Positions 32,230-43,428 of a stretch of 64,000 nt of DNA are shown here, in pieces (position 1 is the first letter of the stretch; every line of letters starts with the position of its first letter). Source of the DNA: Notospermus geniculatus. Lineage: Eukaryota > Nemertea > Pilidiophora > Heteronemertea > Lineidae. The DNA lies in NCBI GenBank assembly GCA_002633025.1, contig NMRB01002800.1, positions 1 through 64,000 on the forward strand. Reading direction: 5' to 3'. The position numbers and the translations under genes were made by a program. Below the pieces are notes generated by a model, which searched no databases, had not been told where the DNA came from, and worked only from the letters and a program-made list of their open reading frames with translations.

Positions 32230-32365
32230 GTGTAACATCTGTGGATGTTCCCCGTTTTTCAGTGTTTCTTCTTCGTATTGGGAACGTACCGGTAGTGACA
32301 AGATTGGAGAGGCCATGGGATGTTCAATCGAAACACTGACAGATATGTTACACCGGTTATCTGGT
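32230..32365. repeat. Foldback, ACCGGTGTAACATCTG arms
   Basis: ACCGGTGTAACATCTGTGGA and CAGATATGTTACACCGGT are inverted. A related but longer foldback occurs at 33917-34112. Confidence 0.7.
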
Positions 32366-32697
32366 ACCGGTTGTACAAAAGCATACTAGGCGTAGTATCA
32401 TTCTATCTCCTACATAGTTGGCTTCTAACTTTTTGCGTTTGTATAAGAAGTTAGAAGCCAACTAGGAAATAGTACGCTTTTGTGCAATCGGGCCTTGACT
32501 TTTAGCCTAGAACACAGACATAAATACAGACAAATACATGTAGCTGGCGGCGCCATGCGGCCTAGATTTTTCAACTCAGTGCGTGCAGTCGGCCCAGATG
32601 TAGGCCTCTTATAGGCCTACTGGTCTATAGCCGGAGTGGAATTCACTCCACGCTGTACCGTTCGTAGGCTAATGACGACATTTAATAGGCCTGCACA

Positions 32698-33318
32698 GAA
32701 AGAAAAAACGACGATCTCATCTGGAGATACATGTAAAATGAAGCTCCAACTCTTGTCCCTAAAATGAGTTTCTTTTGCAACTCGAATAGACATAACTGGG
32801 TCTCCACTTGAGATGACATTGTCTCCAACTGGTTAAAATGATTCTCAGTCGCCACCGGATTGTCTGTTGTCTCGAATCAAATAAACAAGCTGTCTCGACT
32901 TGTTTACACTTGGCAAAATTGTACCGAACCGGTGTTGTCTCCATAATTAAAAAAAAACCTTCCACACCCAGTGGGTTTTGAACCCAGGACCCTCTGATCG
33001 CAAGTCAGACACCAGAACCACCACACCGCCGAGCTCCTCATGAGCTGGTTCCCCTCAGTTTGTTTCCAATTTTCTCCAGCTGATGCCCTGTCCCATCGAC
33101 TGGAGAACTGAGAAAACTCAAAATGAGTAGACTTTGTCTCCACTTCAGAATGAGACTCCAGTTGCGGTTATCTCCAGTCGATCCAAGAAAACTGTTAAAG
33201 CCTTATAGAAAACTGGTACTCATTCTGTGTTCGAGTAGCAAAGAAACTCATTTTAGGGACAAAATAGTAGGCTAGAGACTCATTTTATCTCGAGCTGAGA
33301 TCGATTTTTTTTCTGTGT
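32698..33318. mobile_element. Foldback with tRNA-like interior
   Basis: The ends CAGAAAGAAAAAACGACGAT and ATCGATTTTTTTTCTG are inverted, and GTCCCTAAAATGAGTTTCTT pairs with AAGAAACTCATTTTAGGGAC. The middle (about 32962-33035) on the minus strand carries a box-B-like GGGTTCAAAACCCAC and a GGTGTGGTGGTTCTGG box-A-like element, so a tRNA-derived segment sits in the loop. Confidence 0.65.
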
Positions 33319-33916
33319 ACTGGACTTTTACTCCCCCGGCGCAGCCTTTATGTTACGGCCAAAATAAGGCCTGGGCCATAATTCGACGGTTAGGGCCTAC
33401 AAGCAGGCCCATGCCTTCTAGACTAGGCCATAAAATCTAAACTTTGAATTTAGTCTCAAACAGGGAAGGCCCTCCAGAAAAGAGAGAAGCCAATGGAGCC
33501 TAAAGCGCGGGAGGGGGGAGGGTTCATTGATCATTGGCGCACGGATCCTGTCCGTTTTCAGCCCGTTTGCTCCTAGTTTTCCGGATACGACAACGCAAAA
33601 GTCCATTTGATAGATTTTTTACGGACCTGAATCGGACAAAATCTGTGTGCCCATGAGCCTTGCTTCATGCATGTAATGACACCGTACGTGAATCTCATCT
33701 AACCACATGGCTATCGATATTTGACCGAGAAAGCGGCATCTTAGTTCGACTGCCATGGAACAGGTGGCGTCCTAGTTACGAAAGTCGGATTCGTCTTTGC
33801 ACGGAGCATCATCTGATTAAAAATTCGTATTGACCACTGTACAGGACTTCATCTGACAGTGCCCACAACTTTGGCACCTTTCAACAGTGGCTAAGACGAC
33901 CACCGAAATTTTCACA

Positions 33917-34112
33917 ACCGGTACCGGTGTAACATCTGCCAGTGTTCCCCATCTGTGAGTGTTCCCCTTCTATTGTCTGACGGAATAAGCGGCGATTTGA
34001 CAATAGAGGACACACAGAGACACATTTCGATCTATCTGCCAGTGTTTCCCAGACGGGGGGGGGGCACACTCACCCACAGAAACACTGGCAGATATAACAC
34101 CGGTATCCCAAA
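33917..34112. repeat. Foldback, CCGGTGTAACATCTGCCAGTG arms
   Basis: CCGGTGTAACATCTGCCAGT and ACTGGCAGATATAACACCGG are inverted; same family as 32230-32365. Confidence 0.7.
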
Positions 34113-34259
34113 TTTGATCCCTTTGGCAAAAATCGATTAAGTCACACTAAGCAATTCGCGGTGCAAACATTTTGCATTAATGATCATGTTGTAATACTCG
34201 CGTATTTAAGAGAGTCCTGCGTCTGTAGGACCAGAATCGGTTGTTCTCCTCCGTATAGA

Positions 34260-34995
34260 GTTGGTAGACAGCGGGATGGAGGCGTGGAATTTACCCTGAG
34301 TGGAGTGTCCAGCAGGAGCAGGTGTTCAAGTGACGACGGGTTGACTGCATGGGGGCTTCCGAGAAGGACCTGCCTTCGAAGGACAGCGCGTTCTGTTGAC
34401 GAAATAGCGGAGAATCCTCTGAGAGACAACCAGGTCGGAGGCGTGGAATTTACCCTGAGTGGAGTCTCCAAGCACTAGCAGGGAGGCCGGGGCTCCCGAT
34501 TCATTTTCACGGGGTGACTGGAGTAGGCTCATGAGAAGAACCTTCGAAGGACAACTTGGAAACGAAATCGTAGCGGACAACCCTCTGCGTGACAGCAGGT
34601 CGGAGGCGTGGAATTTACCCTGAGTGGAGTATCCAACTCGACCAGCAGTTTCCCGATTGACGGCGGGTAGATGGGTATAGGACTATCGGAGAAGAACCTT
34701 CGAAGGACAACTTGGAAACGAAATCGTAGCGGACAAACCTCTGCGTGACAGCTGGTCGGAGGGGTGCATGGAATTTACCCTGAGTTGAGTGCCCAACTCG
34801 AACAGGAGCTTCCCGATTGACGGCGGGTATGGGTATATGACTATCGGAGAACCGTTGAAGGACAACTTGGATTGTGAAACGGAATAGCGGACAACCCACT
34901 GCGTGACACAGGTCGGAGCTGTGGAATTTACCCTGAGTGGAGTGTCCAACTCGAGCAGGAGCTCCCGATTGACGGCGGGTAGACTGAGCAGGCCT
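34260..34995 (+). repeat. Tandem repeat, about 155-165 bp unit, five copies, upstream of GAD
   Basis: GTGGAATTTACCCTGAGT recurs at about 34283, 34443, 34608, 34768 and 34921, with GAAGAACCTTCGAAGGACA between copies. A further fragment (ACTATCGGAGAAGAACCTTC) reappears near 35286, after the SINE. Spacing varies by a few bases. It ends about 0.9 kb before the GAD start codon. Confidence 0.85.
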
Positions 34996-34996
34996 T

Positions 34997-35190
34997 GGGA
35001 GCCACGGTGGTGTAGTGGTTCGGGCCTCCGACTAGCGGTCAGAGGGTCCCGGGTTCGAATCCCACTGGGCGTGAGACTTTGGGCAAGTCTCTTTGCCTCA
35101 CTGGCCTCTCTCCACCCAGGTGTGTAAATGGGTACCGGTCGGAAATGCTCGGATTGTAGCGTTGAATGAGCAGCTCATCTGAGTTCTACT
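34997..35190 (+). mobile_element. tRNA-derived SINE family 1, inserted in the tandem repeat
   Basis: GGGAGCCACGGTGGTGTAGT and GGGTTCGAATCCC match the copy at 4048, including the GTGAGACTTTGGGCAAGTCT tail. Tandem-repeat sequence resumes downstream. Confidence 0.85.
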
Positions 35191-35299
35191 GAAAGGTTTC
35201 AGGATAGACTGGAGTTAAAGTGTAAAGTCGGATGACACCTCTACCGTTGTTGATATCAGACTATAAACCCATACTTTAGCTTTTAACTTATAACTATCG

Positions 35300-35872
35300 G
35301 AGAAGAACCTTCGAAGGACATCTGAGTGAATTCGACGAGACGCCAGGGTCCGAATTCAACAGAAACGTGGAACGAATGCGAAAACCTCAGAAAGGTTGCG
35401 GCTCAAAACCCTGTAAGGATTGACGAAAATTTCTAACTTGCCATAAGTTAGTCCGATTTTGTTCGTGTAGGTGCCTATTGGATTACGCTCACAGCTTTCT
35501 TCGTCTGCCACTTGTTGCCGTATGGTCATCGCCCATCCCTGTGACGCGCGCATAAATTTTGCTCATCATCTCCGAAGAAATCGACGCGGACTTTCATTCA
35601 TAAGGCCGAGGGGCGGAGATTCTCACCAGATCGCGACACGTGACCGTCACAACCAGACGACTTCGCGGACACTGCTGACTTTTTGAGTCAATATCAAACG
35701 TCTTGTCGCCACTTCGGTTGCGAAAGCAATAGTTCGATTCAAATCGCTGAACTTGACGCTTGTCCGCTAATTCCTATAGTTCAAAATTTCCTTAATTTGT
35801 GAGTGTCGATTTGGAAGAAAATAGAAGGAACGCGTGCATATTTTGCGGGGTTTTCAAAAAAGTTGTCAACAA
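35300..35872 (+). other. Region immediately upstream of the GAD start codon
   Basis: Presumed promoter and 5' untranslated region. I see no TATA box that I would call and no repeat. An in-frame stop at 35822 supports translation starting at 35873. Confidence 0.4.
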
Positions 35873-36128
35873 ATGTCCAACACGCGGTTACAAAATATCA
35901 AAAAAGCCTTCAGCATGTCTTTTGATATGGGACTATTAGTGGATAACTCGGAGGTGAACGAAGAACGCAGCCGGATGACGGCAAAGATGCTGCGAGGGAA
36001 GATGCTGGCCCTGCAGGTGGGCACCCCCGAGGAGGCGACGCCTCCGGGGCCCACGGAGAAGGACGTGGACGAAAATGAATATAAGTACGAACCTGATTGG
36101 TCGTCGTTCGAGTCGACGTACGCGAAAG
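35873..36128 (+). CDS. GAD: Glutamate decarboxylase, first coding exon
   Basis: The first ATG after an in-frame TAG (35822) opens 85 codons plus one base, ending at a consensus donor AAAG|GTAAG. The segment is the variable, non-catalytic N-terminus: a basic start (MSNTRLQNIKKAFSM), acidic stretches, a proline-rich patch (TPPGPTEK) and EPDWSSFESTYAK. It is recognised by what follows: the leftover G joins AC of the next exon to give D in STYAKDLLPS, matching the F-RDLLP junction in animal GAD. GAD makes GABA from glutamate with pyridoxal phosphate in the cytosol or on vesicle membranes. The exon's second half is CpG-rich. A GTG farther upstream (35834) is in frame but is not a likely start. Confidence 0.85.
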
Positions 36129-36177
36129 GTAAGAATTTAACATTCCACGTGCTGTCGTGTTGTTTCGTTATCATTTA

Positions 36178-36334
36178 ATGGGGAGGTTTCGAAATCAAAC
36201 GATAAACCAAACTTTTACGACAACGTTATTTTTCATACTACACATTAACCAGATTTTGCATTGCATTTTCGGTACAAAAATAAAGTTGTCTTTAACGTTT
36301 ACGTTTATCGTTTGATTTCGAAACCTCCCTATTA
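36178..36334. mobile_element. GGGAGGTTTCGAAATCAAACG foldback MITE, copy 1
   Basis: GGAGGTTTCGAAATCAAACG and CGTTTGATTTCGAAACCTCC are inverted over about 155 bases. Other copies are at 48816-48960 and 56510-56676. It begins 50 bases after the GAD exon 1 donor. Confidence 0.8.
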
Positions 36335-36347
36335 AAAATCTTACGTT

Positions 36348-37095
36348 CATCAGAGCTACTTAGCCGTCGATTCGGGGTTTTGTTCAAACGTGAGTTAAGA
36401 GAGTCACGTGAAAGTGGCATGATTCCATGTGAAATAATCTGATTGATCATGGACTACGACAAAAACACGTTTTTTTTCAATAGGGAGATTTCGCAAATCT
36501 GAAGAAAGACGAAGTACGAAATAAGAAATTCAGCTTCATCTCCAGGACCTAATGTATTTCTGGAGATGGTTGGTATTACAATGTCCCTGCTGCCGGTGCG
36601 TCTTAGCATGTCATGTAAGACCGAGAGAGTTATGGTACATCTTGAATTTTTAAATTTCCACTTCGTAGCAAGTGGAAACGAAAGATAAATTTCAAAGTTT
36701 AATGTACACCGTAACTCTATCGGTCCAACGTCATACGCTGAAAGACGTACAAGGCGATATTTGTGGTACTAACCATCTCCTGAAATACATTACGTCATGG
36801 AAATGAAGCCCAATTTCGTATATCGTACTTCGTGTTTCGTCAGATTTGCGAAACCTCACTATGAAAAATCATATGTTCACGAGAGCTACCTTAGCCGTCG
36901 ATTCGTGGTTTTTGTTCAAACGCGAGTTAAGACAGTCACGTGAAAGTGGCATGACTCCATGTGAAATAATCTGATTGATGATGGACTGCGACCAAAACAC
37001 TTTTTTTCATTATCTAAAACTGTCGCTAACAAACTTTCTCAACTCATGTTCGAACGATAACGCGAATCGACGGCTAGGGTAGCTCTCGAGAACGT
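36348..37095. repeat. Direct repeat pair plus inverted arm around a MITE
   Basis: About 130 bases starting GAGCTACTTAGCCGTCGATT (36354) recur in the same orientation at about 36885 (GAGCTACCTTAGCCGTCGAT), sharing AGTCACGTGAAAGTGGCATG and GAAATAATCTGATTGAT. An inverted arm (AATCGACGGCTAGGGTAGCT) follows at 37055-37085. Confidence 0.75.
36484..36861. mobile_element. GTTTCGCAAATCTGA foldback MITE with TA TSD, full copy
   Basis: GGGAGATTTCGCAAATCTGA and TCAGATTTGCGAAACCTCAC form the ends, flanked by TA. Partial copies occur at 38321-38990 (interrupted), 40257-40320, 47432-47600 and 57234-57300. Confidence 0.8.
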
Positions 37096-38476
37096 ATCAC
37101 TTTAAAAAAGAAAGTACCGGTATGTTGCAAGTTTCCAGAGCAATGGGCCCCGGAGGGCCTGTGGAAGAACTATGAAGGGCCTAAGAATAAGAAATAAAAG
37201 TGGAAAATAAGAAGCGGGAAATTTTGGAATTTTGCGCGAATTTCAATTTCTCGCCCGGAGAATCAGACAAAATGTCATGTCATTTTAAGAAAATTTCTCA
37301 AAATAGGAAAAAAATTTCTCCCAATTTGAGAAATTGAAAAATGTAGACGGCCGCCTGTGGTGAAAACCGCCTCGCTCGTCACAAACCACGGCGGAATTCG
37401 CTGTTAGTAGTCATGGTAGTGGAAACGGGGACGGCTTTCAAATCATTGAACTGACCGCTTAGACACGAAAACACAGTATGTTCGCGTGTATCATGACGTT
37501 GCGCATCTCCTCGTATGGATAGCCTCCTATCACACAGGGTGATCCATAAAAGATACACCACGAACAGATTCTGCATTATACATGGCATTCACGGGTATAC
37601 AGATGTGTGTTAATTTCAATGTCTCTGCCTGTTGAGTATATAACGGTATACGTATCATTTCCAAGAGCTGATTAATTGAGGACGCCTACACGACAAGGAG
37701 CTCTAGAAAACCCAGAACCGCAGGGCTGATAATAAAATATTCATAAGTTATTTCCTATTGAAAATCGTACAACTGTTTGCTACACTGCTGTTCATGAAAC
37801 AGAAGTTGCCTAATCTTGCAATTGTTGGAACGGAAGTCAGAAATCAATATCATGACCATTTTCTTATAGTTACTTCGTTTTTATTCTTTATATTGCACTC
37901 AGTTACATTGCCTGCTGCTGCTGTGTTTTTGTTCGACTCGGTGAGAGACGGCGTTTTAAGCCAAAGCCAGTCTTGCGCTAGGCTTCAATAGGGTCGATCC
38001 GCTCCCGTGCTCAGGCCATTCATCCACAAAGCACACGGCGGGATGTGGATGTGAATGGGTGCATGATGTCCTTTCCCATCGGCGTTTCCAAATTTCCCGA
38101 CATTCAAGATGGCTCTTTGCTGGTTTTTGAAAACCACATTGACAGGTCAAGTGGCTGCGCAAAGGATTTACAGTACAACCTCGAGGAACATTCAAATTCT
38201 CCACCCCGACAACCTAAACGCATATCATTTTACTCCTCGGTGTTGTATTCCGGAAGTGACGGAAATGCTTCTCTGACACTCATTGATCATCACCAAGGTA
38301 AAATCTATAACAATACAAAAGTGAGGTTTCGCAAATCTGACGAAACACGAAGTAGGAAATACGAAATTCGACTTCATTTCCGTGATGTAATGTACACTCT
38401 AGAAAAAAGGTTCTAAAAGGGTTCTTTGCTGTCACTTTGGGAGAACCCTCTAAAAGGGTTATGTATAGAACCCTAT

Positions 38477-38758
38477 GGGTCGTATTCATAAAGCGGTTCT
38501 ATCATTAGAACCGTCTTAAGTGGGTGATCCACTGTTGCGATTTTAGCTTGAGACGGGGTTGCGTTCCCTTGCGGTTACCTTATATGGCAATCGGAAGTCC
38601 TTATAAGGTAATCGCAAGGGAACGCAACCCCATCTCAAGCCAAAATCGCGACAGTGGATCACCCGCTTTAGGGTGGTTCCAAGTGTACTTCACCACTACG
38701 CTTGGACTAACCGGCCTAAGACGGTTCTAACGATAGAACCGCTTTATGAATACGACCC
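38477..38758. mobile_element. GGGTCGTATTCATAAAGCGG foldback, level 3
   Basis: GGGTCGTATTCATAAAGCGG and CCGCTTTATGAATACGACCC are perfect inverted ends lying inside the level-2 element; TAT lies on both sides. Confidence 0.8.
38519..38668. mobile_element. GTGATCCACTG near-perfect palindrome, level 4
   Basis: GTGGGTGATCCACTGTTGCG and CGCGACAGTGGATCACCCGC are inverted, with arms of about 70 bases. Four more copies lie at 58.48-60.39 kb. Confidence 0.85.
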
Positions 38759-39079
38759 TATAGGTCCACAAAGAACCCTTAAAGGTTCCATAAAGAACCC
38801 TTATTAAAGGTTCCAATTGGAACCTTTAAGGGTTCTTTATGGAAATACAGGGTTCTATATAGAACCCTTTTAGAGGGTTCTCCCACAGTGGCAGCAAAGA
38901 TCCCTTTTAGAACCTTTTTCTAAGAGTGTATTTCAGGAGATGGCTGGTACCACAAATATCGCCTGCTGCAAGAGCGTCTTTTAGCGGAGGCATGGCGCTC
39001 TCTTCCCACACTCTATCAGTGTCCGAGCACGAATGCCGGTTGGTTTTCGCGGAACATTCTCGCTGCTCGCCGTAGCCGT

Positions 39080-39331
39080 CTACTATCGCAAGCCGTCCCT
39101 GCCATAAATCCACCATGCTGTAATTATTTACTACCATGCTAGTAAATATTTTCTACCATGGTAATATNNNNNNNNNNNTTATTACCTAGGTAAGAATTAA
39201 ATACTACCAAGGTAGTAAATAATTATTACCTAGGTAAGAATTAAATATTACCATGGTAGAAAATATTTACTAGCATGGTAGTAAATAATTACAGCATGGT
39301 GGATTTATGGCAGGGACGGCTTGCGATAGTC
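39080..39331. repeat. AT-rich palindrome spanning an 11-N gap
   Basis: CTACTATCGCAAGCCGTCCC on the left mirrors GGGACGGCTTGCGATAGTCT on the right. The inner arms are built of ACCATGGTA and ACCTAGGTA words, and the N run (39167-39177) sits at a break in the left arm, so its length is unreliable. Confidence 0.75.
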
Positions 39332-40099
39332 TACAGCACACGAGGGCGATATGCTCGGCGACAAGCGATTTCTTAGTCTCGCGCAACCAGCCCCTCGGTC
39401 ATACTCCGAGGTCGTGAGACCGAGGGTCTGGCACAGAACGCAATTTTCATTGTAATTGCTTATTCCGAAAATTCAAAATAAGGGGAGCTTCGCTGATTGG
39501 CGAGTCACTACCAATGCGTCATGGGTCTCAAAAGTTGGTGACGTAGGCTGCAGTTTTAATTTAATTTTTAATTTAATTTATTCGTGTACTTGTATTTAAG
39601 TACAAAGATAAGATAATCATAAAATAGTACATGTACAAACAATGTCTAAAACAAAAATGTTGCATGCTTTTTGCATTGATTGTGCATGCATGCATGCAGT
39701 GCAGTGTAGTTGTGTTCATCGTCGGTAGATTGTCCGCCATGATGGTTTTACAAGTCAAAGTAACCGTATGGACCAGACTATAAAATTGGAAATTGCAAGA
39801 GTCTGGTGGCACGAGACTAGCGATTCCTCTGGCCACAAAATCAAACCTCTTGACTTGGACGAACTCATCTCGTGACGCCATGTTTCTTTTCACACGCGTG
39901 ACGTACCGGTAGCCTACTTTTGCGGGCAAAAAATCCTCCTTTACAGCAATTTTTGACAATTTGCAAAACGGCGCTTCAAAGTACCGACGCTTCAAATGCC
40001 AGCTAATCCAACCGCCAACTGCTGTAAAACTGGACGAAATTCCCAAAAGACAGTTTTTGAAGCAAAAAATCCTCGAATTGATCACTTTAAGATCTCGTC

Positions 40100-42230
40100 A
40101 TCAGCAGATGACACCTTATCTATCGCTATGAAATCCACATAAGCAATGCCGATTAAAACGTACTTTTCTACATGTAGTTATTTTTTGTTCGTTTGACTGT
40201 ATGATGAAGTAGGCTACTTGGAGTTGTATTGGCCAATCACCGTATCATCAGCGGTAGTGAGGTTTCGCAAATCTGACGAAACACGAAGTACGAAATAAGA
40301 AATTCAGCTTCATTTCCAGGAAAAGCGCGGATCCAGAGGGGGTGGGGGGTCGTGACCCCCCCCCCCGCTCAAAATTGTTAATGTTACTCCAAGACAGTTT
40401 TGTCTTGGGGTTGAATATATATATTTTTATTATTTGCATATAGGGTGTACTAGAATAAAAAATGCTAATTCCCCCTCACTTGTTCTTTACCCTGATATTG
40501 GTATTCCCCAGGGGTATTCCCCTGGCTGTCAGACCCGGATGTTATGACGTCATTTTCACTACAGTTGGGGGCCATCTCAGCTTTCTTCAACATGAGTTGA
40601 TCATGTTGATAGCATTCATGAATAGCTTGTGAATCATCATGTAAACCATACGATGAGATGCCCCCTCACCTGCCAGCCTCGATTTCAAATCAGAAAACAT
40701 GGCATGGTCAAGATGGTGGCTGACAGAAACGAAAAACTTGATGGGTTTAAGTTCATTTTGGGTGGGAATAAAAAACGTTTTTCAACAAATGGAGGGACTA
40801 GGGGGGCTAGTGTGATTGTGGATGGCATGCAAGGACTGGATTTACAGTTTAAAGTGAGTGATCAGGTGAACTTTTGACCGTTTTAGCGCCGTGTTGACAT
40901 TCATGTTGCCAGCATCATCCAACTTGATCACCGTTGTGTCAAGGTTTTGGGGCCTCAAAAAACTTTTTGGAGGGCTAGTGCTTTTGGCCACCCTGATCCT
41001 TAAATAAAACGCACCTTCCTATAAGCCGCAGGCCCATTTTTGAGGCCCTTTTGGGGTCAAAAAGTCGCGCCTTGTACGCCAATAAATACGGTATATGTAG
41101 CAACATTCACAATGCCTAATTGGTGACTTAGATCATTCAAGCAGATAGTTTGAACAGTCTTGTCGAACCGATCTTCATCAAAGTAGTTCACGGAGCAATA
41201 TGGCGCTGTCCGATATACGTCAGAGTTACGATGTTGGCACGAATCGTTCTCTGACGTTCAGATTGNCCTCTCTAACCAAAATCACCTCCTACCACTTTGT
41301 AGGACTCCCTACGGAAACCTTGCTTTTATGCAGAGAGGTTCTGTGAATACATGCAACAAGCACTACTGTCTCTTATTGTTCTCATTGGGTAAAATTGGCT
41401 GGTAGTGGGTTTTCGCAACGGCCTGTACAGGCCTACAACATTTACATTTAGCGATGACTCACCAATACTTTTCAAGAAGGCTTTAACAAAGGAAGGAAAC
41501 CCCGCTTAACGACGGGTCGACGTAAGAAGCTAAACTAGCCGTTGCGAAAACTCACCAGGAGTACTGTATGCTCATTTTGCAGGATCTAAATCAAGTGAGA
41601 TACATGTAGATTACATAAACAACGGCAACACAAACAATAAAACAGCAGCAGAAGAATGAGATACATGTAACTACCATTGAATTTTTAAGTGTAAAACAGT
41701 GGGAAGGGGTGGGTTAACAAATACATTATACAAGGGCAAGATACAGGCCTACACACTTTAGGGTCTTTAGTGGCTGACACATGCCAATTCAAAGTAGCCT
41801 TCTCTGCATGCCTAGCATTCACTTTTGACAAGGAAGAAGTCAAACACAAAACATACAGCACAAGCCAGACAATAAGGTCAATATTTTATGCTATACAGGT
41901 CGACTTCCAGGAACTATTGACAAGTCCCCCACTCATGTTTTTGAAAAATTAGTCAGAAAGGGGTTAAGACCTGTGTGCTTTGTGTGTAAACACCTTTTCT
42001 TTGGAACTACTCATGCAGGGACGGCTAAAAATATTTGCTAAGACCTCCTCCACTCTTTATGCATTTCTCAATTTCCAATCAGGTGAGACCATACATAGGC
42101 CTATGGTAATGGTGTTTGTTGACAATATCTATCATATTCCATGAGTCGTAGGGCTGGGTAAGAAACTTTTCTAAAGGCCTTCCTGAAACGTGACTTTTCG
42201 TCATTGTGGACTTTAACACTCTATTTATAG
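40100..42230. other. GAD intron stretch with few clear features
   Basis: Partial MITE at 40257-40320, C/G run at 40340-40370, single Ns at 41266 and 42233. No exon supported. Confidence 0.45.
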
Positions 42231-42542
42231 GCCNTTTCCCAGCATTTGAGGATGTATTTTAGCACTCTGACATACGCATCTTATGAGCATTTTTCGCCGA
42301 CGCAACCTTTATTTTCTTTTTCGTACATGATCAGGTGGAATTTATGGATGGCAGGAAAAAAAAACTCGTCAAAAACGGCCGTCGGGTTTGTTGTTTTTTT
42401 TCACTTTTGGGAAAATGATGGTCGGCGGATTTGTCATCCAACAAATAAAAAAAGTGTGGCCTAAGGAATATATTCCAAGTCATTTCATCCACGAATCAAC
42501 GATTTCCCCCCTGTCACTTTTTTAAGATGGACAGCTACCTAC

Positions 42543-42737
42543 CTTCACAAACCACATTCTCCTCAGACCACTTTCCGGTGGCTGTACAGGTCACTTCTAA
42601 CGTCTGTCTCCCCTTCGTCATAAAGCCTCTGTCACAGGTATATAGATAGATGTGGTCATAATCATATTTTCCAGTGGTACCTACTAGTATTTTCACTGCA
42701 CCATTGGCAGGATTTGATAATGATGGACAAGTAACCG
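42543..42737 (-). CDS. Sushi (CCP) domain exon 2
   Basis: This 195-nt phase 1-1 exon (acceptor atttcag, donor G|GTAGGT) encodes a second sushi domain. Its four cysteines sit in VTCPSL, YTC, VTC and VVCE, with the usual NPANG and GKWS segments. The join from the previous exon gives KCGP then VTCPS, the normal short linker between adjacent sushi repeats. The single base left at the donor fits the next candidate exon at 30.5 kb and also the F5/8C exon at 26.5 kb. A separate two-sushi gene ending before 42.5 kb cannot be excluded, but I see no stop codon or poly(A) context that would close one here. Confidence 0.85.
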
Positions 42738-42994
42738 CTGAAATGAAATTTGATTACCGGTAAACTTGTAGAAGTCATGAAGTAAATGACAGATTTTAGT
42801 GATCGCAGAGATGTTCAGTAGGACGGTGCTTTTCTGGTGACCGGCAATATTCTGGGCGGTTCACATGATGTCAAATCAAATGTGCTACAATGTTACTATG
42901 TAAATATAGTTCTTTATTGTCACAGGTGTCTCCAGATTTCCTGGTATGGGTGTGTACCCAACAATTAATCACCATTCATTTCGGGGGGATTTGA

Positions 42995-43130
42995 AGATGG
43001 GGATTTGGCCTAGTGGTTTAAGGTGTGTGCCCCTGAGTGCTGGCGATTGATGCCATATGCGAGGGTTCGTGGGTTCGATCCTGGTAGGAAGCAATGTCTT
43101 TCACCTTAGAAACCCGATTTCTATTTCATA
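42995..43130 (+). mobile_element. tRNA-derived SINE family 3
   Basis: GGATTTGGCCTAGTGGTTTA contains box A and GTGGGTTCGATCCTGG box B, followed by CAATGTCTTTCACCTTAGAA. That tail recurs inverted at 51034-51056. Confidence 0.7.
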
Positions 43131-43239
43131 TTCATTTCGGGGGATAACATTATTTCATCTTCCGGTTGTTGAAAGTGCAACTGGAACAGTGGAAGGTGAA
43201 CTGGGAAAGGGCAAAATGGGAAGACATCATTCAACTTAC

Positions 43240-43428
43240 GTCCACATTTAAATCTTGCCAACACTGTCCACTGCCCATTAGGCTGGCATGTTATAGACCT
43301 ATGACCTCTTACACCATCAGTTTGGGTGTAGCCAGTATTACAAATATAACTGACAGTATCACCCATTTGGAAGTTTCTCTCTTTATATGAGGCATGCTCT
43401 ATATCTTTTGGTGTTCCACAATTGACAC
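43240..43428 (-). CDS. Sushi (CCP) domain exon 1
   Basis: A clean 189-nt exon, with acceptor tttttcag and donor C|GTAAGT, enters after base 1 of a codon and leaves with one base, so it is a symmetric phase 1-1 module. It encodes a full sushi domain: four cysteines in the contexts VNCGTP, SYIC, SITC and RFKC, with the conserved TGY and NGQW segments. Sushi domains act in extracellular protein binding. Its first 38 coding bases and acceptor are repeated exactly beside a single N about 150 bases upstream, probably an assembly artefact. Assignment to the receptor rests on phase, strand and order, not on a transcript. Confidence 0.85.

Larger units (their letters stand above)
38395..38928. mobile_element. 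CACTCTAGAAAAAAGG foldback with TA TSD, level 2
   Basis: Ends CACTCTAGAAAAAAGGTTCT and AGAACCTTTTTCTAAGAGTG, flanked by TA, with many AAAGGGTTCTTT and AGAACCCTT words. Confidence 0.8.
38321..38990. mobile_element. GTTTCGCAAATCTGA MITE split by a stack of nested foldbacks
   Basis: The left part (GTGAGGTTTCGCAAATCTGA) and right part (TTTCAGGAGATGGCTGGTAC, AAATATCGCC) are contiguous in the full copy at 36.48 kb. The gap is filled by the element at 38395-38928. Confidence 0.75.

Noticed and set aside
34161-34478. ORF through the tandem repeat (GGVEFTLSGVS repeated)
   Set aside because: The repeat length is not a multiple of three between units and the frame is lost; nucleotide repeat, not a protein repeat.
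39573-40085. 170-codon minus-strand ORF, the longest in the window
   Set aside because: The translation is low in recognisable motifs, has no relatives I can name and no splice context; probably chance.
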